A DNA stretch of 64,000 nucleotides from Tetrapyrgos nigripes (lineage: Eukaryota; Basidiomycota; Agaricomycetes; Agaricales; Campanellaceae), in the NCBI GenBank assembly GCA_013368315.1, contig JAACJM010000132.1, positions 1-64,000 of the forward strand, in the 5' to 3' direction. A model generated the notes under the pieces. The model was not told the DNA's origin, did not search any database, and worked only from the letters and a program-made list of their open reading frames with translations. Every line of letters begins with the position of its first letter. Positions within the stretch are counted from its first letter, which is position 1. Shown piece after piece: positions 44,346 to 54,334 of this stretch. The translations under genes were made by a program, and so were the position numbers.

Positions 44346-45976
44346 TACAGTGGGTCAAAAAATTGTCCACATGTTTCGCATTTTTGGAAAGATTGCCAAT
44401 TTAAGCAATACTGAGTAGAGATATTGAAATGTGGTCAGTGATGGGCAGAACGCCCTTGATAAGAGCTACAATAATCTGTTTTATTTGTCCTATTTGGCTC
44501 AAAACTCATGGAGATATGATTGATTTAAAATGGTATGTCATTTGGACAATTTTTTGAGTTGCCACTTCAAAATCAGTATTGTAACTATGTGATGTCTCAT
44601 AGATGACATCATAAGTGGAGTTGTACAATGATGCAATGGCTACATCATAATGATATCATAGCTGCCAGCTGGACCATATATAAGGGCATCCAGTTGTTCT
44701 ATAGCCCTCATCAAATCATGAGACCCATCACATCCACCCAGAAAGACAATATCCTCTCTCTCCTCCAAACTTCTGCTTCATCCAGGGAAATCTCTGCTAA
44801 AACTGGGGTATCCAAGTCAAAGATTGCTTCTCTGGCCAAAGAGATGTATCCTGACAAGGAGAACCATCAAGCAGGGCGTCCTAGAAAGCTGTCTACCACT
44901 GATGAACGTGCTGCTATCCAACAAATCAACACTGGCAAAGCTGAAAATGCTACAGAAGTGGCCAGAAACATCAATCCCCTCCTTGACCAACCTGTCTCCA
45001 CCCAAACCATTCGAAATTCCCTTCTCAGGCATGATGTGGACACATCTAAAACAAAGAAGAAGCCCAAACTCACTGCAGCTCACAGGAAGGCTCGTTTAAA
45101 CTTTGCACAGAAGTACAGAAACTGGACTGTGGATGACTGGAAAAGGGTTATTTGGTCAGATGAGACTAAAATCAATCGATATGGGTCAGATGGACAGCAG
45201 TATGTGTGGGGGAGGAAGGGTGAATCCTTGGGAGAGAGAAATGTGGTGGAAACAGTCAAATTTGGAGGAGGAAATATCATGGTGTGGGGATGTATGGGGT
45301 GGGAAGGAGTTGGAAACATGGCAGAGGTGGAGGGCAGGATGAATGCAGAGCAGTATGTGGACATTTTGAAGAACAACCTTCTGGAGAGCATGGATATTTT
45401 GGGTGTTGATCCAGAGGTGGCCATTTTTCAGCAAGACAATGATCCTAAACACAAGTCAAAACTGGCCACCAAGTGGTTTGAAGACAACAACATCCATTGC
45501 ATGAGCTGGCCTGCTCAATCTCCTGACCTGAACCCCATTGAACACCTCTGGACAACCCTCAAACACAAGCTCAATGGATATGACACAGCACCCTCTGGAG
45601 TTTGGGAAATATGGGACAGAGCAGCTGAAAAGTGGGATGAAATCACAGAAGAAGATTGTCAGAAATTGATCAGGAGCATGCCTAGAAGGATTGAGGCTGT
45701 GTTGAAGGCCAAAGGAGGGCATACCAAGTACTGAGCTAGCACTTTCTGTATTTTCACTTGCATGTCAAAAAATTGTCCAAATGACATACCATTTTAAATC
45801 AGTCATATCTCCATGGGTTTTAAGCCAAATAAGACAAAACAGACAGAATATTGTAGCGTTTATCAAGGGCTTTCTGCCCATCACTGACCACAGTTTAATA
45901 TCTCTACTCAGTATTGCTTAAATTGGCAATCTTTCCAAAAATGCGAAACATGTGGACAATTTTTTGACCCACTGTA
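44346..45976 (+). mobile_element. Tc1/mariner transposon inserted in the Helitron gene
   Basis: The element proper is 44348-45974 (1627 bp), starts CAGTGGGTCAAAAAATTG and ends with the reverse complement, and is flanked by the TA target duplication (44346-44347 and 45975-45976). The terminal inverted repeats are long, about 220 bp, and near-identical. One full transposase frame is intact. Clean ends and an open frame indicate a recent, possibly still mobile insertion. The split Helitron frames each run a little way into the inverted repeats. Confidence 0.97.
44718..45734 (+). CDS. Tc1/mariner DD34E transposase
   Basis: It cuts and pastes the element through its terminal repeats into TA sites. 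The start at 44718 (MRPITSTQKDNILSLLQTSA) gives 338 residues, normal for the family; an upstream in-frame ATG at 44628 lies at the edge of the inverted repeat and is less likely. The N-terminal half has helix-turn-helix features (SSREISAKTGVSKSKI) and a GRPRKLS AT-hook-like linker. Catalytic residues are Asp in VIWSDETKINRYG, Asp in FQQDNDPKHKSK and Glu in SPDLNPIEHLW; 34 residues separate the last two, hence DD34E. No stop or frameshift is seen. Confidence 0.95.
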   Translation: MRPITSTQKDNILSLLQTSASSREISAKTGVSKSKIASLAKEMYPDKENHQAGRPRKLSTTDERAAIQQINTGKAENATEVARNINPLLDQPVSTQTIRNSLLRHDVDTSKTKKKPKLTAAHRKARLNFAQKYRNWTVDDWKRVIWSDETKINRYGSDGQQYVWGRKGESLGERNVVETVKFGGGNIMVWGCMGWEGVGNMAEVEGRMNAEQYVDILKNNLLESMDILGVDPEVAIFQQDNDPKHKSKLATKWFEDNNIHCMSWPAQSPDLNPIEHLWTTLKHKLNGYDTAPSGVWEIWDRAAEKWDEITEEDCQKLIRSMPRRIEAVLKAKGGHTKY

Positions 45977-48900
45977 AGTATTCAGAAGATTTGCCACCTG
46001 TGTCTGTAGAATGGAAACCTACAACTAGTGAAGGAAACAGGGTTCCAGAAGGGACAAGTGTACATGATAATGAGCCTGAAATTGGGACTGAACAAGGTGA
46101 AGTTCCTTTTGTAGTACATGGGCTTACAGGTCAAAGCCTTCAAAATGAAACTGCAGAATCACAGAAAGCCAAAGCACTGGCACATTTAAATTCACAAGGG
46201 AAATTTTTGGCAGTAGGTCATAGCAAAGACAGCTCAACAATCTTTAAGAATCCAAAATTATACCCCTCAATTTTTCCCTGGCTATTTCCCTATGGCCTAG
46301 GAAAATTTGGAATGAATTATATTTCCCAATTTGGAGAAAAAGCTCATAAAAAGTTTCTACTTAATGATCATGATAAACGTTTTCAAACTGATATTACTTT
46401 CCCCTTTGTTGCATTTAGTCATGAGCAAATAAAAATGGCAACACATAATGGCTTTGCAATGACTGACCTTCAATCATTTCCAGCAATTGCTGACCGGATA
46501 CTTAACATTAATCATGCTGTATTGAATAATATTATACAAAGGCTTGATAAAGGTGAAATAGTGCACCCTGAGACAGAGGATGAGAAGACTTGCTTTGCTG
46601 TCATTCAAGATCTGGATCATGTTGGTGGCGGGGTGAAAGGTTCTATGACTAGCAAAAAATATCTTAGAAATGAATTATGGTCATTGATTGCATATCTAGG
46701 TGCACCATCATGGTATATAACTTTTGCTCCTTCAGACACAACTCATCCACTCTGCCTATATGATACAGGTACAGATGAAAAGTTTCAGCCATGTCTTAAT
46801 TTACCAGATGATGATAGGACCCGACAGGTAATCAGAAATCCAGTTTCTGGGGCTAAGTTCTTTGATTTTATGGTGAGAATGTTTATAAAGCATATTTTAG
46901 GTGTTGACAGTGATCATGACGGTCTTTTTGGGGAGACAAGTGCATATTATGGTACTGTAGAACAGCAAGGTAGACTGACACTTCACTTGCACATGCTTCT
47001 TTGGATTGCCTTTTCCAAATCTCCTCAAGAAATAAGAGATGCAATCCTAGATCCAAATAGTGACTTTCAAAAGAGAATTGTTGAATATCTTGAAGGTGCA
47101 CATACTGGTAATTTCATGACAGGAAATCAAGAAAGTATTGAAGAAAATATCAGGATCAGAGCCCAATCAGAAGATTATGTTAATCCACTTTACACACTTC
47201 CTGCAGAGCCACCAGAACCAGTCAACCATAAATGCAGTATCAAGGAAAGCTGTGATACTTGCTTATCTACTGAACAATGGTGGAATGATTATAAAGATGA
47301 AGTGGATGACATTGTTTCTCGTACTCACATCCATAAATGCAAGTCAACTATGGGAAAGGATGGCAGGCGTAAAAAGAACAAGGATTATTTTGGCTGTCTT
47401 GACAATAAATATGGTACATGTAGTGCAAGATTTCCACGTCAATTTGTAGAGACAACTCAGGTTGACCAGGAGACAGGTTACTTAAGGATGCAGAAACATG
47501 AGCCTTGGATTAATACTTATAACCCTACAATGACTTATCTACTCAAATGTAACTCGGATGTGACTTCGTTATTGTCTGGAACTGCAATCAAAACTGTTGT
47601 ATACTATGTGACCAATTATATCACAAAATGGAGTTTGAACACTCATGTAATATTTGATGTCATAGAGTCAGTGCTTGAAAGAAATTCTGAAATGTTAAAT
47701 GGACCATTAAGTAGGCAAGAGAAAGTAAGAAAATTAGTAACACAGATGGTAAATTTATTATCTGTAAAAATGGAATTAGGAGCTCCAATGATTTGCATGT
47801 ATCTATTAGACAACCCAGATCACTATACTAGCCATAAGTTCAAATCTTTTTACTGGAAAAACTATGTAAATGAGGTTCAAAAATCCTGGACCATTTCTTA
47901 CGAGAACTCACCTTCTACTAAAGATAAAGTAATTCTTTTAAGGAAGCGTAATGGTGTAGTTGCAATCTCACAAGTTTATGATTATATATACCGCCCCGCA
48001 CATCTTGAAAAAATGTGTCTGTATGATTGGGTACAGTTATGTGAAAGAGTCAAAGTCTCTACCAAGAAAGATGTCTGTGATAGTGAGGATTCAGACTCCG
48101 ATGCAGGTTTGGAATCTGATAATGAACACAGCACACATGAATATCCCCAAGGCCCAAAGCCAGTTTCAAAGGAAAAATTGGCAAGAAATGTATTTCCGTT
48201 TGTTCATGGCCATCCTCTTGCTGACTCACATGCATTAAAGGTTGTATCAGATGATAAGCGTCTTGTTCCAAACTTTATTGGGGGTACATTACCTAGAGCT
48301 GATAAAGGAAACCGTGAATATTACTGTACTGTAATGCTAACACTATTTAAGCCCTGGAGAGCTGGTGAAAAGGTAAAGAATAAAGATCAGACTTGGGATA
48401 ATGCATTTGATAGTTTTCAATTCACACCTCAGCAGAAGCAGATACTCAAGAATTTTCAAGTTCGTTATGAGTGCTTGGATTCCAGAGATGACTACAATGC
48501 ACAGAGAAGAGCAATGAGTGAGAATACACAGGATTCCTATCTTCCAGAGTATGACGATGGCATTGACTCTGATTTACTTAACACATTAGCTGATCCACTT
48601 AATGGAGAGTCTGGACCATTTGAAAGGCGAAGGCAGGATGAGATGAATGAAATGAAGCAGCTTTTGGTGGATATGGGCTGGACTGACACTTTGCATGACC
48701 GAAAATCACTGATACCTTCAGCATGTCACCCACAAATTGATAAAAGTGCACATGGCTGGAAACTTCAAATCAACAAAATGAGGCAGGATATACTTGATAA
48801 AAGACATAGATCAGGTGCAGACCAGAATTCTAATAATAAATTTAGAAACCCATTTCCTGAACAAGTAGAAATACTAGATAAAACTGTATTTGAGCAAAGG

Positions 48901-50859
48901 ACAAGACAAGGCCATACTCAGAATCTGATTGATCAGATAGCAAATGAATTTCAATTCCAGGATAATGCAGAGCAAGAGAGAGCATTCAGAATCATTGCAA
49001 ATCATGCAGTCAGCCCCTGTCCTGAGCAGTTAAAGATGTATATAGGTGGAATGGGTGGCACTAGTAAATCAACTGTATTGCGTGCTCTGCGCAAGTTCTT
49101 TGCAGAGAGAAAAGAGTCACACCGTATGCTAGTTGTTGCACTAACTGGAAATGCAGCTGCACTACTAGCAGGATCAACGTATCATTATATGTTTGGTATC
49201 AACTCAAAATCAGAAGGAGAGAATCATTCAACATCTATTCCACAGATCTGTTCACGATTGGAAGGTGTCAACTATATATTTCTTGATGAAGTTTCAATGT
49301 TGTCTTGTAAAGATATGTACAAGATCAGTGCAAAATTAGCCCTGGCGTTAAGCATGCCTCATCTCCCTTTCGGAGGAATGAATATGATTTTTGCTGGAGA
49401 TTTTGGTCAGCTTCCCCCTGCTATAGGTGGTGAAAGTGTGGCATTATACAGTCATTCCATTGGACAATCACCAAAGTCAAGATCAGATCAGGAAAATGCT
49501 ATAGGCCAGCATCTCTGGCATCAAGTAACTACAGTTGTAATGCTTAGAAAAAATATGAGACAAACTGAAACATCAGAAAATGATGATAATTATCGAAAGG
49601 CTCTGGAGAATATGCGGTATAGGTCATGCACTTCAAAAGATATTGCCTTTTTGCGAACACTGATATCAAACCCTTATGAGCCTGCCAGGTCACTTAGAAA
49701 TGAAAATTTTCGTAATACTCCTATTATTCTTACTTATAATAAACATAAAGATGTAGCTAATAAGCTTGGAACAGAACGCTTTGCTGCCGAAACAGGACAA
49801 ACATTGATGTCTTTCTATTCAGAAGATGAGCAGGTTGTTCTGGAAGATATTCCAGAAAATGAGAAACAGCATAGAAAAAGACGTAAATCAAAGAGATTCA
49901 AAGTCAATAATAAAGTACAACATGAACTATGGACTCAACCACACTCTTATAATGATAGACAAATTCCTGGTAGACTTGATATATGTCTAGGAATGCCTGT
50001 TATGATTAGATATAATAGTGCCACTGAACTCTGTATCACTAAGGGACAGGAAGACCATGTCCATGGCTGGAAAGCAAAAATAGGCAAGCATGGTAAGCCT
50101 GTTCTAGATGTTCTTTTTATTAAACTACATAATCCCCCTAAACCTCCATCTCCAATTCAATTTGAAGGTCTTCCTGAAAATGTAGTACCTATAGTGCGAA
50201 ATACTGTCCGAATTGAATGCAAACTTTCAGATGATTCCCAAATTGCAATATCCCGTACTCAAGTTGAAGTACTTCCCAATTTCGCTATGACAGATTTTGC
50301 ATCTCAAGGCAAAACAAGAGATTGGAATGTGGTTGACATTAATAATAGCAGAGATTTCAGAGCTATATACACTGCATTGTCACGCAGCTCCTGTGCTGAC
50401 CAAACATTAATCCTTCAAGGATTTAATGGAAGTCTTCTTACAGGAGGCCTGAAGAATAAAGGTGGATATAGACAGGAATTGAGAGAGCTGGAAATACTGG
50501 ATGAACTGAGTAAACTCAAGCATTTAGGTCTATTACCACCGTCAGTCTCAGGTGATCGGCGTTCAGTTCTGATTAAATCTTTCCGCACACTCAAAGGTCA
50601 AAACTTTGTACCTGCTTTTGCACACAAATCTATTCTGTGGAACGATAATGATCCCTTAGCTGAGACCTTCGACTCTAGAGAAACATGGCATATCATTGAT
50701 GATAAAGAAGATCAACAGAAGAAATCCACACATCCGAAAGGTGATTTTAAACCAGCACTAGGAGCTGCAACTAATGTCCCATCAACTTCAAGTCTCAAAA
50801 GAAAGAGTAGCTCAGAAAAAATAAATCAAGATGTTCCTCTAAAGAGGCATAAAGCTGAT

Positions 50860-51663
50860 AGCAACACTTCTACTGAATTTACACCACTGCTTCCTTTCTT
50901 AAGCTGGTCCAACAATAGCTGTGCCTATGATTCTGCTATAATGTTACTTCATTATTTACACTCTAATTATCCAGAAAAATTTCAAACAGAAGCATCTCAT
51001 TTTATCCAAATACTCTCCACAGAATTGACTAGTGCCTTTCAGTCTAATGTTGTTGACCTTGCACGTACCAGAGAAAGCTTAAGACTTGGTCTACATCACA
51101 TTGATTCTAATGCCTTTCCGTATGGTGAGTATGCAGATGCCGGTGAAGTTCTACTTGAACTGACTCAATCAGATATGCCCTTTTCTAAACGAAGAGTTGT
51201 ATGCAATAATGAGCATGTTTTCAAGCCATGGAAAGATAGAAAAAATATGGTTTTATACACTTCAACACAAGCATATCATTCTACTCAGGAATGGCTGGAC
51301 AATTACATTCAGCCTTTTGGATGGAAATGTCAGACCTGTCACACTGATCTTCAGACAATTGTTGAATTCATCAGATTTCCAGAACTTTTCTTACTTTATA
51401 TTCCAATAAATGTCTCAACACAGATTGATAAGTTTGTTAATCTCACAGTAAATCAGCAGCAAAGACCCTATCATCTGAGAGCAGTTATCTATTTTGGGGA
51501 TGGCCATTTTATTCTCAGAACATTTAATGATGAAGGAGATTACATCTATGATGGTATGAAGAATGGCTTACCTCAAAAAGTTGGCACTCCAATTGGTGAG
51601 AATGACACAATAGCAGATTATGAAGGTAAAAAAGCAGCAACATTGCTTTATATTAAGTATGGC
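50860..51663 (+). other. USP-like cysteine peptidase domain at the Helitron C-terminus
   Basis: Within the Helitron frame, the last ~260 residues hold a Cys box SNNSCAYDSAIMLLHYL (Cys at 50920-50922), a CxxC pair in GWKCQTCHTD (~51321) leading to FPELFLLYIPI, and a His box YHLRAVIYFGDGHFILRTF (His at 51505-51507) with a following Asp in YIYDGMKNG. Order and spacing match ubiquitin-specific proteases (Cys box, zinc-finger pair, L-P-x-x-L strand, His box). OTU or Ulp1 peptidases are the more widely noted partners in transposons, so the exact family needs a profile search. Activity on ubiquitin is inferred only. Confidence 0.7.
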
Positions 51664-51673
51664 TGAAACCTTG

Positions 51674-51706
51674 AGCCTCGTTACTGCCACGCGAAGCGGT
51701 GGCCCA
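51674..51706 (+). repeat. Helitron 3' terminal box with hairpin
   Basis: AGCCTCGTTACTGCCACGCG then AAGCGGTGGCCCA lies 8 bp after the Helitron stop. It is nearly identical to 12518-12551. GCCAC...GTGGC forms a stem with a short loop, as expected near a Helitron 3' end. A CTAA lies at about 51720, a possible CTRR end, but the 12.5-kb copy does not keep it. Confidence 0.6.
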
Positions 51707-51987
51707 CATCCCCTTCATTCTAACTTTTACACGCCACCACAGCGCTCCGAAGTACCCGAACTGACGCTCAATACGTCATAGCTCATTTCTGCCTTGCCGC
51801 CCACCAACCATGACGAGCTTCAGGCGTATTTACCTTCCCTCAGCAGCCGTCGCAAGTCCAACTGCCGCTCTCTGAACCACTATGGGCTCCTCCACCCAAC
51901 GTTCAAGGTGTCATTACAGAAGATATTAAGCTCTATCTAATTTTTTTTAGTCAGTGAATTTTACAGTATTACTTACTTATACAATGG
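51707..51987. other. Unassigned spacer between Helitron end and copy B
   Basis: No gene is seen; a T-run occurs at about 51941-51948. Confidence 0.4.
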
Positions 51988-52020
51988 GCCTCGTAATTTG
52001 CCATGCAAAGCAGTGGCACC
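51988..52020 (+). repeat. Diverged Helitron 3'-type box
   Basis: GGCCTCGTAATTTGCCATGC then AAAGCAGTGGCAC matches the 3' box family and still folds (TGCCA/TGGCA plus TGC/GCA). It sits on the left side of copy B, so it may mark the end of a separate, adjacent element. Confidence 0.45.
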
Positions 52021-52070
52021 TTTCCCCAGTGTGACACGTGTCTTTGTTTGGCGAACAAAGCAACGTCCCT

Positions 52071-54334
52071 GACTCCGGTAGGAGGAGGGACTTGTCAAAC
52101 TCGAATGGCATGATCGGGCGTTTTTTTTCTCTTCTAGGTAAGTCTTTACCACGACGCTGGTCATCTGTCTTGATCACACTGTCGTCTATTTCAAATTAGT
52201 TCCCCTCTATCAACTGTCTTCTCATCATGGACGAAATCTTCCAACGTCTCACTGCCTCCGTACCATTTTTTCTTAGCTTCCCAGTCCCAACTCTTTGCGC
52301 AATTTTGGTGCGATTGCCTAGCAACTTACTGCTCAATACTCGTCGTCGATTTGATCCTAATGTGTCTTACAATTTGTCTCGTTCCTGATATGCTTCTTTC
52401 TTGGCCAGCAAAGTTCTCCTTTGTGGTATCTTGCCTTATGATGGTTGCCTCCCTGTACAACATGAATATCACTCAAAGATCTTATCTATGCAAGATTCTT
52501 TTGGTCTTCAGTTTTCAACCTCCTATGTCTGGGCCATCGTGACGCGTATGTTTTCTGGTCGATTGACTGAAGACTCTTCTGCTTCTGTTGAGGTTTTGTT
52601 TGACTCTTTAACTTCATCTGAGCTTGAAGCATTGATGCAGGACATTCCTGTCCGTACTCAAGGACGTCTGCACGTCAATTATGTGATCAAGTGTTCAGAC
52701 TTTGAAGGAAGATCAGCGTCACTTATTTCTATCCTGTCGCGCTTCGCTACTCAGCGCTGGTTGACTATCTCGTCTTTGAATGATATTGAACTAGTTGAAG
52801 TGTTATTGGCTCTAAACCCATCAGTCGACTCCTCTTCTTTCTCTGTTTTTGGTCGAGGAGAAATTGTCGATGCAATTTTGAGACTTTTCTTTGGTTCATC
52901 CATCTCTATCAAGGTGCACCTTGATAACAACCAGAAATTTGATAGGCGAATGGAAACTCGTCGTCAAAATCGAATTGATTGGGCGACTCAATTCTTTTCT
53001 AAATTTGATGAAGACAAAGATCATTGGCCACAGGCCATTCCCATTCGTACTATCATTGATTGTTTGACATCATATCGTTCTGCTTCCAACTACATGATGC
53101 CTTTTGATTGTTCAGTATGCAGTTGTCAAGATGATGAGCAATCTGGTTCTGTTTTGTTGAGAATCTATTCATTTTGAGACATACTTCTGTCAACAGGTTC
53201 ACTTATGTCAACCCTTTACTGAAAGGCTGCTTTTTTGATTCTTCCACAATTCAAGCTAGTGATAAAGGGTTCTTGGCATACTTGTGCAAAGAATGTCTCT
53301 CTCACTTGTCCAAAGGCAAATTACCTCCCTTGTCCATTGCAAATGTATTCCGAGGAGAACTACCTACAGATCTGCTTGACTTGCAACCTCCAATAACCTG
53401 GGCCGAAGAAATGGCTTGTGCTTTGTATCTCATGAACGTCCACGTTGAAGAACCAACGATCTTCAAACCGAACAGTGACAAACTCCATCCCAACTTCTAC
53501 GACCACTTCTTTAAACCAGGCGCTAAATTTGTCGTCCAATTTTGTACCCACTAGTAAGCTATTACTCCTTTTCATCGCTTCTCTTCTAATACTCTTTCAG
53601 TTTCAAATATCCAAAGGATACTGGTCTCGCAGTCATTGAACGTCTGCTTCTGTTACCAACGAGACACGAAGACATGCACTCTTTCTATGATAACCTCTTC
53701 AGTAACCTGAATCCTCCATCACCGTTGAAGCAACCTCTCTCACCATCTCCGAATCCACCTTCATCTCCATACCACTCCTCTGCCACTCTGTCTGGATCAG
53801 AGCCCGCAGACCTTACCGCTAAGTCCAACGCTGACGCTGATAATATCACTGTTAGGCCTTCGACTCCAATACTCGCATTCAAACCCGCAGTGATTCGAAA
53901 AAAAAACAAAACTTCTTCTGCCTGATAAATCCAAACTTCATCATTTCTTCGACTTCCGTTGTTTTCATCATCCTGACTGACAATTGTACTCACTCTTACT
54001 GCTTTTATCTTACCCTCCATCCTTGTACTCATCGCCTGGTTGAAAACCTTTCTAACTTCTGTATACTAGTATCCGACTCTGAATCTAGTACCGTCTCTTA
54101 AAACTACTGAATCGCTGTACTTGTATCTACTTTCAATAAATCTACTATTTATTCAAAACATATGATTCCAACCGTGGTAAACTTCCTTACCGGTTTCTTC
54201 GTCCACAAAGATCGCTGACTTGTCTTCCGGTAAATCCACAATGAGCCTGGCTTCTTCAAGAAGCTCAGCTTTTCGATGCTTGACCCGGACATCGGGAGCT
54301 CTATGATACTTGAGAAAATCGGCCCACTTGTCGT
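52071..54334 (+). mobile_element. Gene-capturing Helitron mosaic, copy B, truncated by a hAT element
   Basis: A sister of copy A. It keeps about 1 kb of the Helitron N-terminal gene that A lacks (52440-53434), then joins the same captured gene at MNVHVEEPTIFKPNS (53433). The shared right part carries the SFYDNLFSNLNPPSPLK... piece and the minus-strand FLKYHRAPDVRVKHRKAELL piece. It ends at CTTGTCGT (54334), where copy A continues with AGATGTCC but B runs into a hAT terminal repeat. Similarity to A in shared parts is very high, so divergence is recent. Confidence 0.75.
52227..53554 (+). pseudogene. Second-family Helitron N-terminal gene with DUF6570-like part, broken
   Basis: The frame from ATG 52227 (MDEIFQRLTASVPFF) carries an in-frame TGA at 52386, where copy A has CGA (40353-40355). 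It then stays open to 53177 with VFGRGEIVDAILRLFF and a CSVC motif. A shift or a short intron (GTTTTG...CAACAG) leads to the next frame from about 53174. That frame has LCKECLSHLSKGKLPPLSIA followed by NVFRGELPTDLLDLQPP, the DUF6570-type Cys-pair and LANG..LGE.P..L signature. Immediately after EEMACALYL it fuses to the captured gene (MNVHVEEPTIFK). The Rep and helicase domains are absent. Confidence 0.7.

Larger units (their letters stand above)
42499..51666 (+). pseudogene. Helitron Rep/helicase gene (~2512 codons), split by a Tc1/mariner insertion
   Basis: Codons run 42499-44346 and resume at 45976. Removing the insertion and one TA copy restores a single frame. Order: N-terminal region; DUF6570-like part with CAVCGQLKPC and CSECRKALINGKMPRICLAR (about residues 415-616); Helitron-like N/Rep domain with the HUH motif HLHMLLW (46984-47004) and a tyrosine pair YYVTNY (47602-47619); PIF1-like helicase with Walker A GGMGGTSKST (49045-49074), Walker B FLDEVSM (~49280) and FAGDFGQLPPAIGG; then a C-terminal ubiquitin-specific-protease-like domain. 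The gene is AT-rich relative to the flanks. In this copy it is interrupted, and the Walker A glycine before Lys is Ser, so activity is doubtful even without the insertion. Confidence 0.92.

Noticed and set aside
44348..44570. Long terminal repeats of the Tc1 element as evidence for an LTR element
   Set aside because: The repeats are inverted, flanked by TA, and surround a DD34E transposase.
45080..45722. Minus-strand frames within the Tc1/mariner transposase
   Set aside because: Antisense shadows of the transposase gene.
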